A stretch of 64,000 nucleotides of DNA from Sphingobacterium puteale (lineage in GTDB: Bacteria > Bacteroidota > Bacteroidia > Sphingobacteriales > Sphingobacteriaceae), in assembly GCF_003627955.1 (NCBI RefSeq), contig NZ_RBWS01000016.1, positions 62,001-126,000 of the forward strand, in the 5' to 3' direction. Position 1 is the stretch's first letter. Each line of letters opens with the position of its first letter. The notes beneath the pieces are model-generated. The model was not told the origin of the DNA. It worked only from the letters and a program-made list of their open reading frames with translations, and made no database searches. Shown here piece after piece: positions 19,415-27,241 of the stretch. The translations under genes and the position numbers were made by a program.

Positions 19415-20405
19415 AATAAGCTGCCCCCTCCTCTAACGCCAGATCAGTGACGGTGCCTAACTTGACAACACCGGTCAACATATCAAAAATGGTATTTAAG
19501 TTTGTCATTAGTTTTTCTATGGCATAGCCAATTTGGACGATGACCACTTCTGCGGCGACAAACTGACCAAAAGTTATTTGCCGCTCAACAACAAAATAAG
19601 ATCCCAGCAAAAGCATTATGCCAAATAATGCGGTGCGTAGCAGAACGGACCCAACAAAGAAGCGTTTTAGCACTTTAAAATGCTGATTCCTGGAATTCAG
19701 ATATTTGCTTACAATCATATCAGTGACTTGAGTAACTTCATTCATTTTGACATCATTTCCACGATAGTGGCCAATATCCGCCGCAACCTGTTCCAGATAA
19801 GCAACAGTGGCATACTTTTGTTCCGATTCATCAATACTTGTTTTCAGTCCACGTTTATAATACAAAACAAGTATTATAGCCACAGCGAATATAACCACGA
19901 GTCCAAAGGCTAAAAAAGCCGGATGATAAAAAGACAAGAGCACGACACTAAAGAATATGGTTACAACCGCAGCAATGATATCTATCAAAAGCTTAATAAT
20001 ACCCTTTTGAATAATAATCACATCAAAAAAACGGTTCACCAGTTCCACAAGGTTTTTCCCAATTAATTCTTTGGGCTTGATCCTCGGAAGGCGATAGGCA
20101 AATTCCATTGCTGATTTTAGAAAGATTTTCTGTTCTAGATATTCAACAAGTGCTAATTGCCCGATCAGAAGAGATCCTGCAACGATAACACCCAATAGAA
20201 CAAAAGCAATTAAGATATAGGTGGAACTATACATCGCACCATTGCTCAAAAAGTTAAAAATTGCTGTTATCCCTATTGGAATGGTTAAACTAAAAATACC
20301 GATAACGATAGCGTAAATAAAAATATAGTTAATCGTATTCCGTTCAGTATGCAATAAATTGACTAAACGTTGTAGAGCTGATGGGCCGCCTTGTGTGTGA
20401 GCCAT
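19404..20405 (-). CDS. ABC-exporter transmembrane domain without ATPase domain
   Basis: 333 residues. Six hydrophobic helices (about 27-50, 58-82, 138-160, 163-184, 246-268, 275-300) and the helical extensions between them match the ABC_membrane domain of type I exporters. In ordinary relatives this domain continues into a ~230-residue nucleotide-binding domain. Here the protein stops after VTDLALEEGAAYYVD, with no Walker A, signature or Walker B motif. The next gene (HlyD type) begins inside the last 11 bp, so there is no room for a frameshifted ATPase. The N-terminus (ALQRLVNLLHTERNTI) is normal. It either borrows an ATPase encoded elsewhere or works as an ATP-independent scaffold. Confidence 0.8.
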   Translation of the reverse strand: MAHTQGGPSALQRLVNLLHTERNTINYIFIYAIVIGIFSLTIPIGITAIFNFLSNGAMYSSTYILIAFVLLGVIVAGSLLIGQLALVEYLEQKIFLKSAMEFAYRLPRIKPKELIGKNLVELVNRFFDVIIIQKGIIKLLIDIIAAVVTIFFSVVLLSFYHPAFLAFGLVVIFAVAIILVLYYKRGLKTSIDESEQKYATVAYLEQVAADIGHYRGNDVKMNEVTQVTDMIVSKYLNSRNQHFKVLKRFFVGSVLLRTALFGIMLLLGSYFVVERQITFGQFVAAEVVIVQIGYAIEKLMTNLNTIFDMLTGVVKLGTVTDLALEEGAAYYVD

Positions 20406-20465
20406 ATAAATAGAAAATAGTTTGAAAGTATGCGGAGATAATTTCTTTAAATAATCAATGTAATA

Positions 20466-20906
20466 TTAAGTGACCAAAATGGGATGAAGAACATGGTCCT
20501 TTAGTTTTCGTAATGCTTTTCCTACATCGAAAAAATTGCGGTTTTTATTCTGATAGCTATAATTAGCTGGTATCTTGATTTCGTTTACACCCGCCCCTCG
20601 AAGGTAATGTTGTAAATAATTGGCGTTATCGGTTCTTATAATATCCGCATAAATAGTCAGCTTTCGGTTCTTAAATCGTTGGCATATTGTTTCACATGCC
20701 TTCAAAAAAGCATCAGACTGAAGTTCATCGAGCTGATCTTCCATTCCGATGCCTATGAGCTCGCTCGCGGATGTACTACTTTTATTACCATAAGCAAGAA
20801 TTACATCAACTTCTTCAGCTGACGATGCTTCAATACTCTGTCTTACAAAATAGAGTGAATCAACGGTGAAATCACTCGGGATTAATATGCGTGTCATTTT
20901 GGCCAT
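20466..20906 (-). CDS. Usp-like cytosolic protein, paralogue B
   Basis: 146 residues from the ATG at 20906 (MAKMTRILIPSDF), aligned with the start of paralogue A; the frame is open ten codons further. It is Usp-like in its first half (ILIPSDFTVDSLYFV, VDVILAYGN) and shares with paralogue A the blocks YGNKSSTS, EDQL, FLKAC, NRKL and FFDVG. It lacks the C-terminal extension of A. It is the first gene of the operon ABC-type membrane domain - HlyD - TolC, starting 60 bp upstream of the membrane-domain gene. A regulatory or coupling role for the envelope complex is inferred from position only. Confidence 0.8.
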   Translation of the reverse strand: MAKMTRILIPSDFTVDSLYFVRQSIEASSAEEVDVILAYGNKSSTSASELIGIGMEDQLDELQSDAFLKACETICQRFKNRKLTIYADIIRTDNANYLQHYLRGAGVNEIKIPANYSYQNKNRNFFDVGKALRKLKDHVLHPILVT

Positions 20907-20918
20907 ACTTCTTTTGGA

Positions 20919-21038
20919 CAAAATTAGTCGGCACAAATGGCAACTGAATGAAGCTAGAATTAGCTTTTCATTAGAATTTTAGCAACTTATTAAAATGGGA
21001 TTAAAAACAGTCCCGGGGCATTAGAATGCTATTAAAAT
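20919..21038 (-). promoter_or_regulatory. Duplicated promoter/operator region, copy B
   Basis: Upstream of paralogue B and nearly identical to copy A. It has a minus-strand -7 element TAATTTTG (20926-20919), the GGCAAC block, the near-palindrome AAGCTAGAATTAGCTT (20951-20966), and ATTAGAATT at 20970. ATTAAAAT-type boxes start at 20989 and 21000 (11 bp apart), then at 21020 and 21031 (11 bp apart). The outermost box overlaps the end of the sensor kinase gene. The shared layout argues that one regulator controls both operons. Confidence 0.6.
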
Positions 21039-22390
21039 CGAAGATAAGTAGGCAATTCGATTTCTACTGTAGTACCTTCGCCAACGACAGAATTAACCTT
21101 TAGCGTCCCACCGTGAAGCTTAATAATATTTCTCGCCAGTGGCAAGCCAATACCATATCCGTCTATACCACTGGTGTTGGACGCCCTAAAATAGGGATCA
21201 TAAATATATTCCAATTCTTTTGAAGGAATCCCGATTCCCTTATCTTTTATCAAAATAAACACTTTATTATCCAATGCCCCCAAAGCGATATAAGCTGTTC
21301 TATTAGAAGAATATTTACAGGCATTGCTAATGATATTGGATAATGCAAGCTGGAGTAAAATTGCGTTTCCATTGACTTTGAGTCGCATACTATCATCCGG
21401 AAGCAGACTAAAATCGGTTGTAATTTTAAATTTATCATTGATGGCTTTGACCGTCAACTCTGCATCCATCACGATCTGATCTATACGAACAGGATTGAAT
21501 GTTGTTGAATTGCTCACAAAGCCGGTACGTGCTAACAGTAAAAGTGCTTTGGTCTTTTTTTCCAGATGTTCAGCAGATTCAATAATTTTAAGTAGCGTGC
21601 GTTGGTATTCTTCGATTGTTCTCTCTTTGGAGAGTGCCAGATCGGCCTGTCCGATAATAGAGGTCAGGGGTGTATTTAATTCATGTGAAGCATTGCTGAT
21701 AAAGTTTTTTTGTGTTTCAAATGACGTTTCTAGGCGCGTCAGCATACTGTTAAAGGTAAATGCCAGATCATGAAGTTCACCCTTATATTTCTCTTCGTCA
21801 AGCCGTTTATCGAGATTCTCAGAACCAATCTGCTGGACTTCTTTCATCATTGTAAGAATAGGCTTCAAAAAGGAACGTTTCATGAATACTGAAACCAACG
21901 AGATAAAGAGGATACCCAAAATCAAACTAATAATGAGCAAATTACGCAGGTAGGCCAAGTGATGTGTATAGAAGTAATTTTCAGCCGACGCACCGATAAT
22001 ATAATTTTTATTGTTTTTTGAGAAATACTTTGTCGAATAGAATTGATGTCCAGCTTTGAAATTTGATGTTCCGGTCTTATTAATTTTATCCCATAACACT
22101 GAATGAAAGCCCTGACTTCTTAAAATCTCCCCGTTCTTATCAAATTCAACAAAAAATTCATGTTGATTATTTAGATTTTCTATAAAATCCAAACTCCACT
22201 GATCCGTTTGTGATGCAGATTTACCATTGAGGAATTTTTCTGCCGCAATATTTCTCCGCAGATCTAGGCGCTTATAAAAATCCGTAAAAGCAAAGTTTGT
22301 AATCGAATAAAAGATAAAGCCAACGAAACAGCTGACGTATATGACTAATATTGCAATTAAATAGATGAGTTTCCTATTGTAATTATTCAT
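21032..22390 (-). CDS. Sensor histidine kinase of OmpR-type two-component system
   Basis: 452 residues. Transmembrane helix 1 (~9-30), a periplasmic region of about 115 residues, transmembrane helix 2 (~150-168, LLIISLILGILFISLVSVF), HAMP linker, HisKA with the phospho-accepting His in SHELNTPLTSIIG, and HATPase_c with N box (NIISNACKYS), G1 (IKDKGIGIP), F box (YDPYFRAS) and G2 (GYGIGLPLARNI). It lies 28 bp downstream of the response regulator gene in the same direction. The periplasmic domain is not recognised. Position upstream of the two Usp-like operons suggests envelope or transport-substrate sensing for them. Confidence 0.92.
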   Translation of the reverse strand: MNNYNRKLIYLIAILVIYVSCFVGFIFYSITNFAFTDFYKRLDLRRNIAAEKFLNGKSASQTDQWSLDFIENLNNQHEFFVEFDKNGEILRSQGFHSVLWDKINKTGTSNFKAGHQFYSTKYFSKNNKNYIIGASAENYFYTHHLAYLRNLLIISLILGILFISLVSVFMKRSFLKPILTMMKEVQQIGSENLDKRLDEEKYKGELHDLAFTFNSMLTRLETSFETQKNFISNASHELNTPLTSIIGQADLALSKERTIEEYQRTLLKIIESAEHLEKKTKALLLLARTGFVSNSTTFNPVRIDQIVMDAELTVKAINDKFKITTDFSLLPDDSMRLKVNGNAILLQLALSNIISNACKYSSNRTAYIALGALDNKVFILIKDKGIGIPSKELEYIYDPYFRASNTSGIDGYGIGLPLARNIIKLHGGTLKVNSVVGEGTTVEIELPTYLRF

Positions 22391-22418
22391 TTGAACCTAT
22401 TCTGTCTGCTTAACCTAT

Positions 22419-23144
22419 TCAGTCTTCAATTTTTAACACATACCCCATTCCGATAACGGTATGGATCGCTTTTTTGCTGGTGACCTTCTCGATTTTCTTC
22501 CGTAAGTAATTCACATATACATCCACGACATTTGATCCGATATCAAAATTAATTCCCCATATTTTATCCAGCAGCTCACTGCGCTCAAATACTTTCTTAG
22601 GGCTCTGGATAAATAATAGAAGTAAGCGATACTCGGTACTTGTCAAATTGAGCTCCTGACCTTCACAATAGGCAATTTTTTTGTAATCATCAATCGTTAG
22701 AAACCCATAATTGAATGTGTCTTTCGGAGGTAGAGTTTCACGTTGTGTCGCCTGAACAATGGATTGTTGTCTACGGATCAACGAACGTATTCTGGCTTTG
22801 AGTTCGATGAGTTTAAATGGTTTGGAAAGATAGTCATCGGCGCCATTGTCAAGCCCAAGAACCACATTTTCTGGCGTACCAAGGGCTGTTAACATCATGA
22901 CTGGCAAATCGGTGTACCCCCATTGCCGAATCTGTTTACAGATATCAAGTCCGTTGGTGCCCGGTAAAAGAATATCCAACAGAACAAGAGAAACATCTTG
23001 TTTAGCCAATAATTGTTCGAGTCCTTCTGAACGTCCGAGATGAATGACCCTATAACCTTCTTCTCCTAATCCCTGAACGATCAAATCTGCAACGTCCTGC
23101 TCGTCTTCAACCAAAATAATTTTTTGCTCCTCCATATTCGTCAT
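22419..23144 (-). CDS. OmpR/PhoB-type response regulator
   Basis: 241 residues; the second Met at 23135 is an equally likely start. Receiver domain with acidic residues in LVEDEQD, phospho-acceptor in LVLLDILLPG, Thr in MMLTALG and Lys in LSKPFK. The C-terminal winged helix reads LNLTSTEYRLLLLFIQSP ... FERSELLDKIWG ... VDVYVNYLRKKIE. Such domains bind tandem half-sites about 11 bp apart, which matches the boxes found upstream of both Usp-like paralogues. Partner of the kinase at 21032-22390. Confidence 0.93.
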   Translation of the reverse strand: MTNMEEQKIILVEDEQDVADLIVQGLGEEGYRVIHLGRSEGLEQLLAKQDVSLVLLDILLPGTNGLDICKQIRQWGYTDLPVMMLTALGTPENVVLGLDNGADDYLSKPFKLIELKARIRSLIRRQQSIVQATQRETLPPKDTFNYGFLTIDDYKKIAYCEGQELNLTSTEYRLLLLFIQSPKKVFERSELLDKIWGINFDIGSNVVDVYVNYLRKKIEKVTSKKAIHTVIGMGYVLKIED

Positions 23145-23293
23145 AATCTATATTTCCTATTATCGCTCCTCATCCAAACCATAAAAATACTGTTTTGATA
23201 CTATAGACACAAATCTCTTAGCCTTGATCAAGGGCATCAGGACTATATCGATCAAAAGAAGTGAGTATCAGTGTACGGTTTATTGGCTATAAG

Positions 23294-23334
23294 ACGTAGC
23301 CCCATTCGTATGTATATGACGGCTAGGGCTACGT
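23294..23334. terminator. Hairpin downstream of the broken siderophore gene
   Basis: Inverted repeat ACGTAGCCC (23294-23302) / GGGCTACGT (23326-23334). There is no long T run, so termination activity is uncertain. Confidence 0.4.
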
Positions 23335-23341
23335 TATCATA

Positions 23342-23863
23342 TTATTCAGCTGAGCCCAAGGGGGAATTGACTTCTTCACTCTCCTGACGACGCTCGTTAG
23401 CAGATTTTATCCTCTGCAACTCCGATTTTCCAATAGGAATAAGCGTAAAGTTCTTCCCTTCTCCAACCGAGGTCTTTACGCAAATAGTTGCGTATCTTCC
23501 TAACGGTCGAAAATTCGGCAGCAACATAAGAAAACCGGGCTGTCTGGGGAAGAGATCTCATCTTCACCAGATCTGCGAGCAGACTTCCTTCTTGCGGTAC
23601 TTCATTATACAACCAGATAAAGTCTATCGCTGCTTTTGTATATAATTTTTGTACATCTTCACGGCCATGAACTTCAATGATACAAGTTCCTTTGACAGAT
23701 GCCGGCAGACCTTCCAATAGAGCACCTAATACGGGAAGAGCTGTGGCACAATTTCCAAAACGCCATCTCCAGTCAAATAAATGCGAATATAGTGCGGCGT
23801 CAGGTATTCTTTTCGGCTGACTCTTAATTCAGTTTGTATAATTTTCATCTCAGCTCTGCCCAT
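23342..23863 (-). pseudogene. Siderophore-interacting protein (FAD/NAD reductase), broken
   Basis: Pieces of one SIP-family ferric-siderophore reductase lie in different frames. From 23863 the start reads through RVSRKEYLTPHYIRIYLTGD, the FAD-binding N-terminus of the family, and then loses frame. The NAD-binding half follows directly (ATALPVLGALLEGLPASV, then ARFSYVAAEFSTVRKIR and ELYAYSYWKIGVAEDK), without the ~80-100 residues of FAD-domain sequence expected between the two. The final tail (SANERRQESEE) needs another shift, apparently one extra A in GATAAAATCTGC near 23405-23413. So the gene has a large internal deletion plus a 1-bp insertion and cannot be functional. Confidence 0.8.
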
Positions 23864-23920
23864 AGTGTAATAAATTTAAGGGTAAATGATATGTCGTATT
23901 TTCATAACACCCAACAATAT

Positions 23921-23935
23921 TAAAAATAATTCTAA
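23921..23935 (-). promoter_or_regulatory. Fur-like box upstream of the broken siderophore gene
   Basis: On the minus strand the sequence reads TTAGAATTATTTTTA, a 7-1-7 pattern related to the box at 25092-25106. Fur-type iron control is inferred from the motif shape and from the iron-uptake nature of the gene. Confidence 0.35.
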
Positions 23936-24001
23936 GTAACAATTTTAAAAAATAGCTATTTCCATACTCCATCAGGGAACAATTAAAATATCCAAGTCAC
24001 T

Positions 24002-24982
24002 TTATTTTTTCAATTTGCTTGGTGGAAATCCAAATTTTCGTCTAAAAGCATCTGAAAAATGACGCTGATTTTTATACCCAACGGCGTCGGAGACTTCACC
24101 AATGGTCATGTTTTTGTCTAAGATGAGTTTTTTGGCATGTTCCATTTTTGCATCATTCCAAAAGCCAAAAACGGTTGTACCAAACAGCTCCTTAAACCCT
24201 TTCTTTAACGTAAACTCGTTTGTCCCGACCAGATGGGCCAAGTTGACAAGTGTGTTATTTGAATCTATATTTTCAAGTAAAAATTCACGAACCGCATAGA
24301 TTTTATCGACATCAGTCTTTTTAAGCGTGGTATTCAAAATAGTTGTATCGGACAACTGTTCCAATTGAAGCAGCAATAATTCCATGATCTTTGACTCAAG
24401 GTATATTTTTTTAAAAATCCCTTTTCGCTCACAGGTTACTATACTATCGATAATAGCATACATTTCATGGGTAATTCTTCTATTACCATCCTTAAGTAAG
24501 CCAGATTTTCCTTTATCAATAATATTTCTAAAGTCATTAAATAAGATCGAATTATCGGGTATAAATTTCTTAAAAAAAACTGGTGACAAGTTTATTTCGC
24601 ACAATTGAATCTCATTACCTTCCCATTGTATCTGACCACAGATTGAATTGCCATAGAGAATATTATGCTGATAAGTCTCAAAATTAATGGTTTTAGATAA
24701 AGTTCCTCCTGTAGCCTGGCTCTTGCCTTTCAATGCAAAATGCATTTCAACAGTCTCAAAGTCACTTTCGAAACGAAAAAGTACGCGTTCATATAAATTC
24801 GCATGACCATAGCCTATATGAATTCCGTCAAAGAAAATCTCCTTGTAATAACCTTCACCAAATGAAGCCCCCAGATGTGTGACGCATTCCTGGATACCGC
24901 CATCGATAGAAAAGAAAGTCTGTGGATAGTTTCTTTCCAATAACAAATTAGCCGAATCAATATCATAAAGCCTTAATCCCAT
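24002..24982 (-). CDS. AraC-family transcription regulator, probably of iron acquisition
   Basis: 326 residues. The N-terminal ~220 residues form an all-beta/helix sensor region of PchR-like proteins. The C-terminal ~100 residues carry the double helix-turn-helix: LAHLVGTNEFTLKKGFKELF and VSDAVGYKNQRHFSDAFRRK, ending FGFPPSKL. PchR-type regulators sense ferric siderophores in the cytosol. The neighbours fit: a broken siderophore-interacting protein gene downstream and Fur-like boxes on both sides. A TAnnTTTG element for this gene (TAAATTTG on the minus strand) lies at 25083-25090. Confidence 0.88.
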   Translation of the reverse strand: MGLRLYDIDSANLLLERNYPQTFFSIDGGIQECVTHLGASFGEGYYKEIFFDGIHIGYGHANLYERVLFRFESDFETVEMHFALKGKSQATGGTLSKTINFETYQHNILYGNSICGQIQWEGNEIQLCEINLSPVFFKKFIPDNSILFNDFRNIIDKGKSGLLKDGNRRITHEMYAIIDSIVTCERKGIFKKIYLESKIMELLLLQLEQLSDTTILNTTLKKTDVDKIYAVREFLLENIDSNNTLVNLAHLVGTNEFTLKKGFKELFGTTVFGFWNDAKMEHAKKLILDKNMTIGEVSDAVGYKNQRHFSDAFRRKFGFPPSKLKK

Positions 24983-25065
24983 TCCATATTTCTTAAGTTT
25001 TCAACTATTCCTTTTCGCGGACTTTTTACTCCTCATTGCATACCCAACAATAGCACTTTAGCTAT

Positions 25066-25073
25066 TATCTTTG
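25066..25073 (+). promoter_or_regulatory. TAnnTTTG -7 promoter element
   Basis: TATCTTTG on the plus strand, about 55 bp before the small ORF at 25129. It matches the Bacteroidota -7 consensus; no clear -33 TTG partner at the usual distance. Confidence 0.35.
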
Positions 25074-25082
25074 GCTAAATTA

Positions 25083-25090
25083 CAAATTTA
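25083..25090 (-). promoter_or_regulatory. TAnnTTTG -7 promoter element of the AraC gene
   Basis: TAAATTTG on the minus strand, about 100 bp upstream of the AraC start, with the Fur-like box at 25092-25106 lying just upstream of it. Confidence 0.4.
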
Positions 25091-25091
25091 T

Positions 25092-25106
25092 TTAGAATGA
25101 TTCTTA
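25092..25106. promoter_or_regulatory. Fur-like 7-1-7 inverted repeat
   Basis: TTAGAAT-G-ATTCTTA, a near-perfect 7-1-7 inverted repeat between the AraC gene and the divergent ABC-ATPase relic. A related sequence occurs at 23921-23935. Iron-dependent repression is inferred. Confidence 0.45.
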
Positions 25107-25128
25107 ATTATTTAATACCATTTGGCTT

Positions 25129-25446
25129 ATGCAAAAGAAAAATAGCAATATTGAGCAGTTTTTAACAGATCACATCGACATGCACTTAATCCCGGATAGC
25201 ATTTATAACAATATCAAAGTCGGCAACCCTCTGGCGAGCAAGCTCGACGTTATTTACGCGGCCGAAAAGGCAATGGTGCTGGACTTTGCCTGGGAATTTC
25301 CCAAAGGCTTGGACACCTTTGTCCACGACGAACGCTATCCACTTTCCGCAGAACAAAAACGACAAATTAATTTAGCACGTATATATTTAAAAAACACACA
25401 AAGTACAGCCTCGGATGCCGATATTTCGACTCCTGATATATTTTAG
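25129..25446 (+). pseudogene. Relic of an ABC exporter ATPase domain (or small derived protein)
   Basis: A 105-residue open frame. Residues ~20-90 match the helical subdomain and signature region of ABC exporter ATPases: SIYNNIKVGNP (Q-loop-downstream segment, usually TIxxNIxxGxP), AAEKAMVLDFAWEFPKGLDT (usually A...DFI..LP.G.dT) and LSAEQKRQINLARIYLKN in place of LSGGQ.QRI.IARA.L. Walker A, Walker B and the H loop are absent, and the signature has lost its glycines. The ORF itself is intact, so expression cannot be excluded. Its place next to a PchR-like regulator suggests a former siderophore transporter. Confidence 0.55.
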
Positions 25447-25927
25447 CGATCTATTTGCAGGAGGAAAAGAGAGACGATAGCAAACTGAGCGGTTTGTCTG
25501 TACCACCACATGATACCCCGATCAATAGCCATTCAAGACCAAGAATAGATGTATTTCCGATGTTTTTGATCAGATCAAAAAACGGCTTCAGATTGTCTGT
25601 CAACCAATTGACCGCGATGGTTATATATTGTCCTGTGTAGACGCTTTACTCTCGGTTCGATAAGTGCAACGATGAAAAAGAAATTAGTCTTTTAAAGATG
25701 AGCTATGCTAAATACAGCTCCAAATATACTTCAGCAAATACAACGAACAACTTGGACTGGGCTCAAAAAAGGCTTCAGTACTAGCGGAATAAACTTACGC
25801 CATGCTGTCTTTTGGCAGCATAAAAGTACGAAAAATAAATTAATCGCCTTTTTGGACACATAAACAACACACCACCAACGCGTTATAAAATTGTAAAACA
25901 AAGGGTAAAAATAGGAGTTAGCGGCTG
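25447..25927. other. Gene-poor stretch
   Basis: No convincing gene. Several short open frames (for example a 52-codon frame at 25705-25863, plus strand) resemble nothing I know. A sharp palindrome TTTTTGATC-A-GATCAAAAA lies at 25563-25581 and could be an operator. The region probably contains the decayed remainder of the ABC transporter gene upstream, but no motif survives. Confidence 0.5.
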
Positions 25928-26812
25928 CTAAAATAGACTATCCCGTAATCCATATTTTAAACACAACGACTTAGCCTTATTTGCAAAGGCTTGGCGGTAG
26001 TAACCTGGCAATTTTCCATCTGAATCAAACAGTCGCTGGTACTTTTGCAATAGCTGTGGATAATGCTTTTCAATAGCGCGCATGACCAGCGCGCTATTAT
26101 CTGCTGGATCACTCCCATATAAAGCAAGGGTGGCAGGAAAAATATAGCTAGCATCAATAGCCTGAAAAGTCTGAAATAGCAGTTCCAGGCTCGCTCCAGT
26201 ATCCGAAATATAGGGCAACAGTGGCATCAGACTGACCCCACTATGGAGTCCGTGTTCACGCGCTTGCCTTAATGCTTCCAATCGTAACGAGGGTGATGGA
26301 GCCCCTGGTTCGAAAATACCGGCAACACGGTCATCTATTGTTGAAAATGAGAAAGTAACAAAAGCCTTATGTGTTAATTTTGATTGAAGATCCTCAGGAA
26401 GTATTGCCGTGGCATTAATCGCTCTCAACAAATCAAAATCCCGGGTCACTAAGTTTGACTTTGTAATAATATGTACCGGAAAACGACAGTGCAAGATGAC
26501 CTCCAACAGCTGTCTGGTAAGCAATTCGCTCTGTTCCAACTGCAGATAAGGATCTGTCACAGAAGAAAGAACGATAATTCCATACTGCTTTTTTCGCGCA
26601 CGCAGAGACAACTGTTTTTCCAAAAGTTCGACAGCATTGCTTTTCATACTCAACTTTTCAGCCATGTTTATCCCGTACTTACTTCCCCTGATATAGCAAT
26701 ACAAACAATTGAAAGAGCAACCACTATAGGGATTCAGCGTATAATCGTCAAGAAACCAAGGATCTCTTCGTTTGGTCTTATTGAGAATGGATTTCGCAAT
26801 TATACGGCGCAT
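25928..26812 (-). CDS. SPL-family radical SAM protein
   Basis: 294 residues. The radical SAM cluster motif is CSFNCLYC (CxxxCxxC), preceded by YTLNPYSGC as in spore-photoproduct-lyase-like and Rv2578c-type proteins. Further family features are VSSVTDPYLQLE-like ILSS..DPY (IIVLSSVTDPYL), ITKSNLVTRD, FSFSTIDD and the EPGAPSPSLRLEAL block. Enzymes of this group cleave SAM to a 5'-deoxyadenosyl radical; the substrate of this branch is unknown, and repair of DNA lesions is only suggested by similarity to spore photoproduct lyase. It is followed 15 bp upstream by an acetyltransferase gene in the same direction, probably one transcript. Confidence 0.85.
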   Translation of the reverse strand: MRRIIAKSILNKTKRRDPWFLDDYTLNPYSGCSFNCLYCYIRGSKYGINMAEKLSMKSNAVELLEKQLSLRARKKQYGIIVLSSVTDPYLQLEQSELLTRQLLEVILHCRFPVHIITKSNLVTRDFDLLRAINATAILPEDLQSKLTHKAFVTFSFSTIDDRVAGIFEPGAPSPSLRLEALRQAREHGLHSGVSLMPLLPYISDTGASLELLFQTFQAIDASYIFPATLALYGSDPADNSALVMRAIEKHYPQLLQKYQRLFDSDGKLPGYYRQAFANKAKSLCLKYGLRDSLF

Positions 26813-26827
26813 AATATCCCATTCACT

Positions 26828-27241
26828 TTAAAACGTTCTACCCATACCTCTCGATGCAGGCCACACCTCCTTAAAACCATATTGCGCATAAAGCTGGGAA
26901 GCAACACCATCTGCGATCAAACTGACATAACAGCTTTCAGGGAGGTTTGAATTCATATATTCATCAAGTTTCTGCATAAGCAGCTTTCCAAGTCCTTTTT
27001 TCTGATGCTCGGGAAGCACGCAGATGTCAACGACCTGGCAATGGCAAGCACCATCGCCTACAATTCTACCCATACCTACTATTTCATTATCGTTGTCCTC
27101 ATCTAAAATAGCCACACAGCATAGGGAATTTTCCATTCCTAGACGTGCAGCTTCCTCCGTTTTTGGAGATAAGCCTGAGTGTTCCCTTAAAAATTGATAG
27201 CGCTTATAATCTATCTTCTGATATACGGCTTGATAGTGCAT
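26828..27241 (-). CDS. GNAT-family N-acetyltransferase
   Basis: 137 residues with the GNAT fold: the acetyl-CoA-binding motif A reads VVDICVLPEHQKKGLGKLL (Q/RxxGxG/A), preceded by strands CCVAILDE and EIVGMGRIVGDG, and followed by CYVSLIADGVASQLYAQYGF, the typical motif B. Substrate unknown. It ends 15 bp before the SPL-type radical SAM gene, so the two are probably co-transcribed. Confidence 0.88.
   Translation of the reverse strand: MHYQAVYQKIDYKRYQFLREHSGLSPKTEEAARLGMENSLCCVAILDEDNDNEIVGMGRIVGDGACHCQVVDICVLPEHQKKGLGKLLMQKLDEYMNSNLPESCYVSLIADGVASQLYAQYGFKEVWPASRGMGRTF

Noticed and set aside
25455-25640. 61-codon frame after the ABC-ATPase relic
   Set aside because: No recognisable motif, low-quality composition, overlaps other short frames; more likely chance.
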